A stretch of 34,302 bases of DNA from Mogibacterium sp. (GTDB lineage Bacteria; Bacillota; Clostridia; Peptostreptococcales; Anaerovoracaceae): positions 1 through 34,302 of the forward strand of contig JAFRJV010000066.1 in NCBI GenBank assembly GCA_017432075.1, written 5' to 3'. Made by a program: the position numbers and the translations under genes. Shown in pieces: positions 1 through 7,154 of this stretch. Each line of letters begins with the position of its first letter. Positions within the stretch are counted from its first letter, which is position 1. A model generated the notes under the pieces. The model did no database searches. It was given only the letters and a program-made list of their open reading frames with translations, and was not told the origin of the DNA.

Positions 1-155
1 GTGTCATCCTCTATCTTGATTCCGGGATTGTGGACATCCATTCCAATGACTTTCTGGATGTTTTCACTTAGCCCCGGATCCGAGAACCTGCTGACACCGT
101 CAAAGGCGATGATATTTTTTTCGATCATACCGATCAGATCAATATCATCATTCAT
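1..155 (-). CDS. Partial hypothetical protein (N-terminal 51 residues)
   Basis: This is the 5' part of a gene that runs off the left edge. The ATG at 155-153 is preceded by a good ribosome-binding site (GGGAGG, about 8 bases upstream) and the frame stays open to base 1. The visible residues start MNDDIDLIGMIEK and continue with a mixed acidic/hydrophobic sequence without a signal peptide or membrane segment. The start overlaps the end of the upstream CNNM/CorC gene by 8 bases, so the two are probably translationally coupled and it is the last visible member of the long minus-strand gene run. I do not recognise the family from 51 residues and assign no function. Confidence 0.7.
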   Translation of the reverse strand, partial: MNDDIDLIGMIEKNIIAFDGVSRFSDPGLSENIQKVIGMDVHNPGIKIEDD

Positions 156-1497
156 CGGAGCTTTCCTCCCTCTCTGCTTTCTCTATACGTATCTTTTCGA
201 TCCTGCGGTCTTTGACTGACAGGATGGTAAAGTCATAATCTTCGTAAGAAATCGGTTTATATCTGACGTTTTCCCGCGGGATCTCTCCCATAAGGTCGAT
301 AATGAATCCGCCTACGGTCTCGCTTGTCTCCGATTCGAGCTCAACTCCCGTTTCTTCTTCGAGATCATCAAGATAAACATTGCCATCGACGATAAATGTA
401 GTATCGTTAACTTGCTCTATTATGCGGTCTTCCTCGTCAAATTCATCGTCTATATCGCCTACGATCTGCTCGATGATATCCTCTACTGATACGATGCCGC
501 TGAATCCGCCATATTCATCGATCAGTATCGCGAGATGCTGCTTCTCTCTCTGAAGTTCTCTGAACAGAGAATCGATATTCTTTGTTTCAGGCACAAAGTA
601 TGCAGGTCTGAGCAGTTTCTTTATATCAACGTTATCAAATCCCTTCTTGGTGGCATTGTACAGATAATCCTTGATATGCAGTATTCCCACTATATTATCA
701 GGATCGCCTTTATAAACCGGGATCCTTGAGTGAGTCAGCTCCATAAGCTCTTCAAAATACTCACTCCTGTCATCATCGAGGTCGAACATGAACACATCGG
801 TACGCGGAGTCATGATCTCGTATGCAAGAAGATCGTCAAACTCAAAGATCGAGTCTATCATCTTGCGTCCTTCTTCCTTGATCTCACCGGATTCCTGACC
901 CCTGTCGAGCATGGACATGACCTTATCTTCCGAGAAGTAAGAATCATCAACATTAACGTCTTTGCCCATGATGCGCAGGATAAGGTTTGCGATCGCTTTG
1001 CAGATCCATACCAGCGGGAACGTTATTATATATACGAACTTCTGGAACCCGATCAGACCGACTCCGGCTGTTTCACTGGACTGTGCAGCAAGTTTCTTCG
1101 GCAGTATATCCGAAAGCGCAGTATAAACTATATAGAACCCGAGGTTGCACAGTATGAGTATGAAAAATCCGAATCCGTCCCTGTAAAATCCGAAGTCATC
1201 CGACATGCTGCCTGAAAGATCGATGATCAGCATCAGACAGTTGAACAGTATGAAGCATACTATTATGCTGATAAAGCTTGCCGCATGATCGGCGTAGTGA
1301 TACTTTGACGGTTTAGCCAGGAATTCAGTAACTGTCTGAAGCTTTCTGTCTTCCGGTTTGTCCTCAAGCCTGTCTTTGATGACGTTGCGGTCTATGTAAT
1401 CCAGCGCACGCTTGCACGCTACTACCAGGCCGTTGAAGACCATGATCAGGATGATCAGTACAATAAACAAATAAGAGGGTAAACTGCCATCTTCCAT
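148..1497 (-). CDS. CNNM/CorC-family membrane protein with CBS pair (hemolysin-like)
   Basis: The protein has 449 residues. The order is a DUF21/CNNM membrane domain with several hydrophobic segments (about residues 8-180), a cytoplasmic CBS pair (about 226-345, with EIMTPRTDV near 227 and IDEYGGFSGIVSVEDI near 326-341) and a C-terminal CorC/HlyC domain (about 360-440). Family members are linked to Mg2+ or other divalent cation efflux; the older 'hemolysin' label is not well founded. A longer frame reaches 1554, but the ATG at 1497 has AAGGAG six bases upstream, begins directly before the first membrane segment, and avoids overlap with the preceding U32 gene, whose stop codon lies within this ribosome-binding site. 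The transported ion cannot be read from sequence. Confidence 0.9.
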   Translation of the reverse strand: MEDGSLPSYLFIVLIILIMVFNGLVVACKRALDYIDRNVIKDRLEDKPEDRKLQTVTEFLAKPSKYHYADHAASFISIIVCFILFNCLMLIIDLSGSMSDDFGFYRDGFGFFILILCNLGFYIVYTALSDILPKKLAAQSSETAGVGLIGFQKFVYIITFPLVWICKAIANLILRIMGKDVNVDDSYFSEDKVMSMLDRGQESGEIKEEGRKMIDSIFEFDDLLAYEIMTPRTDVFMFDLDDDRSEYFEELMELTHSRIPVYKGDPDNIVGILHIKDYLYNATKKGFDNVDIKKLLRPAYFVPETKNIDSLFRELQREKQHLAILIDEYGGFSGIVSVEDIIEQIVGDIDDEFDEEDRIIEQVNDTTFIVDGNVYLDDLEEETGVELESETSETVGGFIIDLMGEIPRENVRYKPISYEDYDFTILSVKDRRIEKIRIEKAEREESSDE

Positions 1498-1507
1498 TTT
1501 CTGCTCC

Positions 1508-2749
1508 TTACTTCTTTTTGCGTAAAATGAAACCTTCTTCAGGTCTGCGTTCAAACCTTATACGCAGTATCTGCTGAGGATGAGGTGCGCTTTCTATCGC
1601 GTTACCCTCCTCGTCGTACATCTCGCGTATCGTTTCCTCATAGTATGGTGTATACGGACCGAACACCTCGACCGTATCCCCTATCGAGAATTTGTTTCTC
1701 TGCTCAACAGTAGTGAGACCTGTAGACTCGTCGGTCTCTCTGACGAGGCCAACGAATGAATAGTCTCTTATATAATCGCTTGTTATATAATTCTGGTCCT
1801 TATCGGTCGGCTTGTTGTAATAGAATCCGTGTGTAAATTCCCTGTGGCTCGCCTTGCAGAGCTCATCGTAGTACTTTGTGTCAAACACGTAGTTTTCCGG
1901 ATCGCTCAGATAAGCGTCTATTGCAGCCCTGTATGCTGTTACCACTGTTGCTACGTAATACATGGATTTCATGCGGCCTTCTATTTTAAGCGAATATACG
2001 CCTGCTTCGGCAAGGTCCGGGATCCGGTCTATCATGCACAGATCACGTGAATTCAGTATGTAACTTCCGTACTGATCCTCTTCGATCGGGTAATACTGTC
2101 CCGGTCTCTGTTCTTCCACCAATGCGTATTTCCATCTGCATGGATGAGTGCACGCTCCGCGGTTTGCATCCCTTCCTGCCATGAAATTGCTCAGGAGGCA
2201 TCTTCCGGAATATGAGATGCACATTGCCCCGTGAACGAATGATTCGATCTCTATATCCCCCGGAAGTTCAGCTCTCATCATCCTGATCTCTTCAAGACTC
2301 ATCTCACGTGCACACACTATTCTTTTTACTCCCTGCGAAGCCCAGAATCGTGCAGTCAGGTAATTCGTGGTATTAGCCTGTGTGGAAAGATGTATCTCTG
2401 CATCAGGGATCTGATCTTTTATCAGGCCCATAACGCCCGGATCCGACACGAGAAATGCATCAACGGGAATATGCCTGATTTTGCCGATATAGTCCCGCAG
2501 AGGTGAAATATCGCCGTTGTGCGGGTATATGTTGATAGTCATATAACCCTTGGCATTGTTAGCGTGCAGCCAGTCCATAGCCTCTTCGATCTCAGGCACA
2601 GTAAAATTGCCGGCACCGGCTCTGAGGCTGAACAATTCTCCGCCGAAATAGACGGCGTCAGCTCCGAACCTGACGGCTGTTTTCAGTTTTTCCATGTCGC
2701 CTGCCGGAGCAAGCAACTCGAGTTTTGGTTTATTTTCGTTAGTTTTCAT
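1508..2749 (-). CDS. trhP: U32-family protein, probable tRNA 5-hydroxyuridine synthesis protein TrhP
   Basis: The 413-residue protein starts with the typical U32 opening LELLAPAGDMEKLKTAVRFG and contains the family signature around residues 166-205, with the cysteine-bearing segments GAMCISYSGRCLLS and GACTHPCRW expected to hold an Fe-S cluster. In Bacillus the neighbouring genes yrrL-yrrM-yrrN-yrrO correspond to mltG, trmR and two U32 genes; here mltG-trmR-U32 has the same order with a single U32 gene. Known TrhP proteins use prephenate to hydroxylate uridine 34 of certain tRNAs. The role is inferred from family and synteny, and the old 'peptidase' name is likely misleading. It overlaps trmR by 11 bases, with no strong ribosome-binding site of its own, which suggests translational coupling. 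Confidence 0.85.
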   Translation of the reverse strand: MKTNENKPKLELLAPAGDMEKLKTAVRFGADAVYFGGELFSLRAGAGNFTVPEIEEAMDWLHANNAKGYMTINIYPHNGDISPLRDYIGKIRHIPVDAFLVSDPGVMGLIKDQIPDAEIHLSTQANTTNYLTARFWASQGVKRIVCAREMSLEEIRMMRAELPGDIEIESFVHGAMCISYSGRCLLSNFMAGRDANRGACTHPCRWKYALVEEQRPGQYYPIEEDQYGSYILNSRDLCMIDRIPDLAEAGVYSLKIEGRMKSMYYVATVVTAYRAAIDAYLSDPENYVFDTKYYDELCKASHREFTHGFYYNKPTDKDQNYITSDYIRDYSFVGLVRETDESTGLTTVEQRNKFSIGDTVEVFGPYTPYYEETIREMYDEEGNAIESAPHPQQILRIRFERRPEEGFILRKKK

Positions 2750-3419
2750 TTATAAATCTTATGATTGCCAGACCGTCAGCGCCGGTAAGGATCGATACTT
2801 CAAGATCGTCACGCTGACGCAGGTATTCAAGAAACTTTTTCATGTATTTGATGCTGGTTCTATGACGCTTTGCGTCCTTCCCTTCAGCCTCGAGTATCCA
2901 TCCGTTCAGGAGAATGTTGTCACATACTATCAGTGCATCCTTAGTGCAGATCTTCTCTGCAGCTTCAAAGAATTCCATGTAATGGCTCTTGGCTGCATCA
3001 ATAAATACGAAATCAAACTTCTCTGATACATCTGCATCTGCGAGTTTACAAACCAGTTCCTGCAGTATCTCCGACGCGTCACCTGTACGGAAATCTATGC
3101 GCTCTCCTTCCTTACGGGAAGAGAATTCAGCCCTGGCAGCTTCTACCATGACAGGATTGCGTTCAATAGTAGTAATGCGGGCATCCGGGAGTTTTTTGGC
3201 AAAAAACAGAGATGAATATCCGTGGGCAGTACCTATCTCAAGTATTCTTGAAGGATGTGTAAGGCCGATCAGAAGCCCCAGTATTTCCTCAGTTTCCGTA
3301 AAAATCAGAGGAACACTTCCGGCTTCATTTGAATGCCTGAGATTTGCAAGATCCTCATCAACGGCTTTGTGATGGCTGTCGACAAATTCCTTGAAAGGAA
3401 TATCCCTTATGTATTTCAT
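2739..3419 (-). CDS. trmR: SAM-dependent O-methyltransferase, probable tRNA ho5U methyltransferase TrmR
   Basis: The 226-residue class I methyltransferase belongs to the catechol-O-methyltransferase-like family. The SAM-binding motif I is ILEIGTAHGYSS (about residues 60-71) and the later acidic motif is FDFVFIDAAKSHY (about 135-147). Bacillus TrmR (YrrM) methylates 5-hydroxyuridine at tRNA wobble position 34 to 5-methoxyuridine. The position between mltG and a U32/TrhP gene matches the Bacillus arrangement, and this context is the reason for preferring TrmR over a small-molecule methyltransferase. Its ATG overlaps the mltG stop by 4 bases (ATGA), a classic coupling signal. Confidence 0.85.
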   Translation of the reverse strand: MKYIRDIPFKEFVDSHHKAVDEDLANLRHSNEAGSVPLIFTETEEILGLLIGLTHPSRILEIGTAHGYSSLFFAKKLPDARITTIERNPVMVEAARAEFSSRKEGERIDFRTGDASEILQELVCKLADADVSEKFDFVFIDAAKSHYMEFFEAAEKICTKDALIVCDNILLNGWILEAEGKDAKRHRTSIKYMKKFLEYLRQRDDLEVSILTGADGLAIIRFINEN

Positions 3420-4450
3420 TCGCCTTCGCCTTCGCTTTCAGCCCCGTCTTCTGATGTTTCAGTCTCTTCGGTCTCTTCCGACTCTTCAGAAGCGGCCTTT
3501 ACGGCATTTTCATACTCTTCGAGCCAGGTATTATATTCTTCCTCATCAGCCGTGAACCTGTGAGTTCCGTCAAGACTACTGTTCATTACGTAATATGTAT
3601 ACTCGTGATCTTCGGGATACAGGGCAGCCAGTATCGATTCTTCTGATGGTGAGCAAAGCGGCTTTTCCGGAAGTTCATCGATACTTGTAAGTTCCATGTT
3701 GATCCTGTTGTGGATAACGCCGGAAACAGTCGCCCTTTCCTTGTCAACGTTTGTCTCTTTCTCGATCATTGAGGCAAGGACCAGAACCTGTCTGGTAGTG
3801 ATCCCCAGCTCATCAGCCCTTGCTTTATAATCGTCGTTATAAAAGTTGTTGAAAGCATCAAGGATCATGATTATCATCATGGATTCATCTGCATCAGCAG
3901 AAAGAGTGTACTCGCCCGGAAGCATGAATCCTTCGATAAGATCCGCACCTTTTAACCCTTCCGGGTTTTCACCGAGAACATCAAGCTGTGCAAGATCAGG
4001 GGAAGCAGCTGCTTCAAGGAATTTGTCTTTCTCTGCAAGTCCGTCCCTTTCAAGTGCCGTCGCAAGCTGTACTACAGTATATCCTGCAGGAACAGTGAAT
4101 CCTTTGGAAGTAGTAAGCCCGCTCTGAAGTGTCTGCAGTATGCTTATAGAATCCATTGACGGAGACAGGTAATATGTACCTGGTTTGAAGTTCTTTGCCA
4201 ATGTAAGTTTGCCAAGCATCTCAAAACTTGACGCACTCTTTATGAATTTTTCCTCATCAAGGCGTTCCGCGATAACACTCAGTCCGTCACCTTCTTCTAC
4301 GACAAAATCCGCGTAGGTCGTACGCGTTCTGTCGTAAGGCTTTGACATCATATAAACAGACCAGAGGCCCAGTGCTGCCAGTATTATGAGCACCGTTATG
4401 ATCCTCAGCGGTCTGCGGAAACGCCTGATGCTCTTCTGATCTTCTTTCAA
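3416..4450 (-). CDS. mltG: Endolytic murein transglycosylase MltG-like (shortened catalytic domain)
   Basis: The protein has 344 residues: a basic cytoplasmic start, one membrane anchor (about residues 16-35), a LysM-like stretch (about 45-110), a YceG/MltG catalytic domain (about 120-315) and a very acidic Glu/Ser/Thr tail (about 318-344). The catalytic glutamate is probably E230 in ASMIEKET. MltG cleaves nascent glycan strands and sets their length. The usual segment after the NRL-type motif (LQSDPTV and the following roughly 40 residues up to the GLPPGPI region) is missing: NRINMELTS passes almost directly into PLCSPSEESILAALYP. Whether the enzyme is fully active is therefore uncertain. 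It lies 9 bases after efp and overlaps trmR by 4. Confidence 0.87.
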   Translation of the reverse strand: MKEDQKSIRRFRRPLRIITVLIILAALGLWSVYMMSKPYDRTRTTYADFVVEEGDGLSVIAERLDEEKFIKSASSFEMLGKLTLAKNFKPGTYYLSPSMDSISILQTLQSGLTTSKGFTVPAGYTVVQLATALERDGLAEKDKFLEAAASPDLAQLDVLGENPEGLKGADLIEGFMLPGEYTLSADADESMMIIMILDAFNNFYNDDYKARADELGITTRQVLVLASMIEKETNVDKERATVSGVIHNRINMELTSIDELPEKPLCSPSEESILAALYPEDHEYTYYVMNSSLDGTHRFTADEEEYNTWLEEYENAVKAASEESEETEETETSEDGAESEGEGE

Positions 4451-4459
4451 ATGAGTCTC

Positions 4460-5020
4460 CTACTTGGATCTTCCGAGATACTCGCCTGATCTTGTGTCGA
4501 TTTGGATCCTTTCGCCTTCATTGATGAAGATAGGAACCTGGATCACAGCGCCTGTCTCAACAGTAGCAGCCTTTGTAACGTTGGTTGCTGTATCACCCTT
4601 TACGCCAGGCTCTGTCTCGACTACCTCGAGGTCTACGAAGTTAGGAGCTTCAACAGTGAATGCATTGTCCTTGTAGAATTTGACTGTAGCGACATCATTC
4701 TCACGGATATACTTGATGGCATCCTCAACCAGTTCATAAGTCAGAGGAACCTGATCATAAGTTTCCTGATCCATGAAGTAGTAGAGCTCTCCGTCGTTAT
4801 AGAGATACTGCATCTGCTTCGTCTCGATATGAGCTTTAGGGAACTTGTCGTTAGGGTTGAAAGCTTCCTCACGTGTAGCCCCTGTAAGGATGTTTCTGTA
4901 CTTTGTTCTTACGAAAGCAGCTCCCTTGCCCGGCTTTACATGCTGGAAATCGAGTACAACATGAGGTTCGCCGTTCATCTCGAAAGTAATACCTTTTCTG
5001 AAGTCACTTGCATATACCAT
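4460..5020 (-). CDS. efp: Translation elongation factor P
   Basis: The 186-residue protein shows the three-domain EF-P length and sequence throughout. EF-P binds between the ribosomal P and E sites and relieves stalling at polyproline stretches. The tip loop reads [13 protein letters not shown] with lysine 32 at the modifiable position; the KPGKG context resembles the Bacillus type (5-aminopentanol modification) rather than the EpmA/lysyl type, although no modification gene is visible here. The C-terminal domain ends with the conserved [13 protein letters not shown]. The start at 5020 has AAAGGAG about 8 bases upstream. A 48-base AT-rich gap to the preceding ylbF-like gene is the largest gap in this gene run, and I see no convincing promoter in it. 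Confidence 0.97.
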   Translation of the reverse strand: MVYASDFRKGITFEMNGEPHVVLDFQHVKPGKGAAFVRTKYRNILTGATREEAFNPNDKFPKAHIETKQMQYLYNDGELYYFMDQETYDQVPLTYELVEDAIKYIRENDVATVKFYKDNAFTVEAPNFVDLEVVETEPGVKGDTATNVTKAATVETGAVIQVPIFINEGERIQIDTRSGEYLGRSK

Positions 5021-5068
5021 TGGTGTTTCTCCTTTATATTGAAATTTAATTAATAGACCGATTTAATT

Positions 5069-5392
5069 TTACCTGATAGCTTCGCCTACAATACCGAACA
5101 CGTCATTCATCATTGTTGCTATTGCCATCTGAGCCTGCATGTACTGTGCAGCAAGCGGTTTTGTCATCACCATTGTGCTCAGGCTCTGGAAACGTGCAAA
5201 CATGTCCTTGTCAGGCTGCTGGCCGGCAAGCTGAGCTGTCTGAAGCTGGACCTGAAGCTCAGTAAGCTCCTTGAGCATATCAGAGCATTCCTTATCGTTG
5301 TCAACTTCCTTTCTGATCCTGTCGAACTCCTTGAATTCGTTGGATTCTTTTATAGCTTTCGCAAGGCTGTGAGCCTCGTCATATACATTCAT
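5069..5392 (-). CDS. YlbF/YmcA-family protein
   Basis: The 107-residue all-helical protein matches the YlbF/YmcA (DUF964) family, as in NVYDEAHSLAKAIKESNEF at the N-terminus and a Gln-rich middle. In Bacillus, YlbF, YmcA and YaaT form an Fe-S complex that works with RNase Y in mRNA maturation. Here the gene sits 14 bases after an RNase J gene, and its ribosome-binding site (GAGGAGG) overlaps the rnj stop, so the two are almost certainly co-expressed. A role in RNA processing is inferred from family and neighbour. No cysteine is present in this protein, so it would not itself hold an Fe-S cluster. YlbF and YmcA types cannot be told apart by eye. Confidence 0.85.
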   Translation of the reverse strand: MNVYDEAHSLAKAIKESNEFKEFDRIRKEVDNDKECSDMLKELTELQVQLQTAQLAGQQPDKDMFARFQSLSTMVMTKPLAAQYMQAQMAIATMMNDVFGIVGEAIR

Positions 5393-5406
5393 AGCTGTTA
5401 CCTCCT

Positions 5407-7140
5407 CTAAACGTAAAGTATTACAGGTATTATCATAGGACTTTTCTTTGTCGTGTTATATATGAAAGTTTTCATATCGGACTTGATAGCCCTTGAAAGC
5501 GAAGCTTCATCAAGAGCGCCTTTCGATGTGCTCTTTCCGATCGTATTATATACGACGTTGATCGCCTCACGGATAAGATCCATGTGCTCTTCCACGAATA
5601 TAAAGCCTCTTGTGTTGAAGGTAGGCTCTGCCATAAGTGAACCTGTCGCAGAATCCAGCGCTACGGATATCGTGATAAGTCCGGCCTGTGAAAGCTTTTT
5701 TCTGTCCTTCAGGACTACGCTTCCTACATCACCTACTCCGTATCCGTCTACCATCACATCCTCACCTGAAGTGAATTCTCTTATAAGATGTGTGTTTTTA
5801 CCATCTATCTCAAGAGCGTCACCGTTGCCGAGGATGAAGATATTGTCCTTGGAATGGCCCAGAGCCTGAGAGAGCTTTGAATGCTCCACCAGGTGCCTGT
5901 ATTCACCGTGTGCCGGTATGAAATACTTCGGTCTTATAAGCGTGTGTATGAGTTTGAGTTCTTCCGAAGACGCGTGGCCCGATACATGTACATCCATGGC
6001 GGATGCGAGTACAACCTCCACTTCCTTTTCGTACAGTCTGTTGACTATCTGCGATATCACCTTTTCGTTGCCCGGGATCGGTGACGATGAGAATACGACT
6101 ACATCGTTTTTCCTGAGCTTGATCGACTTGTGGTTGTCGTAAGCCATACGTGTCAGGGCGCTCATCGGCTCCCCCTGGCTTCCCGTGGTGATTATCGTGA
6201 TCTTGTCATCAGCATGGTTCTTTGCTTCGTTTACATTCACGAATACGGAATCCGGGATATCATCCAGATAACCCAGGCTCTTTGAAAGAGCCAGCACGTT
6301 CTCCATGGAACGTCCCGACACAGCGATCCTTCTGTGATGCTTCATTGAAGCCTCGATGAAGTATTTGATCCTGTGTACGTTCGAAGCAAATGTAGCGATG
6401 ATTATTCGCTTGTTTGTATTGTCGAATATCTCGTCGATCGAGCGCCTGACGACAGCTTCCGAAGGAGTATATCCCTTTCTCATCACGTTTGTGCTGTCGC
6501 ATAACAGTACGTCAACGCCCTGGTCGCCGAGCTGCGAGAATCTGTTGAGGTCTATCACTCTGCCGTCGAGAGGCGAATAGTCGATCTTGAAGTCTCCGGT
6601 GTGGACCACGTGGCCTCCCGGAAATTTGATCGAATACGCCAGAGAATCGGCAATGCTGTGATTGGTCTGTATCGCTTCGACATTAAAGCATCCGATATTG
6701 AATCTGTCGCCCGGCTTAATGACATGTCTCTCGCATGTGAGATAATACTCTTCCAGTTTGTGGTCTATCAGACCCATCGCAAGCGGTGAAGCATATACCG
6801 GCACGCTGAGTTCCTGGAGAAGATAAGGTACTCCTCCTATATGGTCCTCGTGTCCGTGCGTAATGATAAGTCCCTTTACCTTTTCCATGTTTTCCTTGAG
6901 ATATGTGAAATCCGGTATCACGACATCGATGCCGAACATCTCATACTCAGGAAAGGCAAAACCGCAGTCAATGATGAGTATCTCATCGTTGCACTCTATG
7001 AGCGTGCAGTTTTTTCCGATTTCCTTCATTCCGCCAAGAGGAATGATCCTGAAAGGCGGCCTTACTTTTTCTTTATTCTTTTGTATCGCTTTAGCGGGGG
7101 CTTTCGCCCTCCTCTTATTATTATTCTTATACCTTGTCAT
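5407..7140 (-). CDS. rnj: Ribonuclease J
   Basis: The 577-residue metallo-beta-lactamase/beta-CASP nuclease has the metal-binding motif THGHEDHIGG (H95, H97, D99, H100), further ligands in VVHTGDFKID and the C-terminal PAHGEYRH motif. RNase J combines 5'-3' exonuclease and endonuclease activity in mRNA decay and rRNA maturation in Firmicutes. A lysine/arginine-rich extension of about 28 residues precedes the conserved FRIIPLGGMKEIGKN and could contact RNA. The gene follows leuS by 14 bases without a strong ribosome-binding site and precedes the ylbF-like gene. Only one RNase J is in the window, so RnjA and RnjB types are not separated here. Confidence 0.96.
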   Translation of the reverse strand: MTRYKNNNKRRAKAPAKAIQKNKEKVRPPFRIIPLGGMKEIGKNCTLIECNDEILIIDCGFAFPEYEMFGIDVVIPDFTYLKENMEKVKGLIITHGHEDHIGGVPYLLQELSVPVYASPLAMGLIDHKLEEYYLTCERHVIKPGDRFNIGCFNVEAIQTNHSIADSLAYSIKFPGGHVVHTGDFKIDYSPLDGRVIDLNRFSQLGDQGVDVLLCDSTNVMRKGYTPSEAVVRRSIDEIFDNTNKRIIIATFASNVHRIKYFIEASMKHHRRIAVSGRSMENVLALSKSLGYLDDIPDSVFVNVNEAKNHADDKITIITTGSQGEPMSALTRMAYDNHKSIKLRKNDVVVFSSSPIPGNEKVISQIVNRLYEKEVEVVLASAMDVHVSGHASSEELKLIHTLIRPKYFIPAHGEYRHLVEHSKLSQALGHSKDNIFILGNGDALEIDGKNTHLIREFTSGEDVMVDGYGVGDVGSVVLKDRKKLSQAGLITISVALDSATGSLMAEPTFNTRGFIFVEEHMDLIREAINVVYNTIGKSTSKGALDEASLSRAIKSDMKTFIYNTTKKSPMIIPVILYV

Positions 7141-7154
7141 ATATTGCGAAGCCG

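Noticed and set aside
5021-5068. Possible internal promoter between the ylbF-like gene and efp
   Set aside because: AT-rich, with TAAAAT and TATTAA boxes, but no -35 at acceptable spacing, so not listed as a feature.
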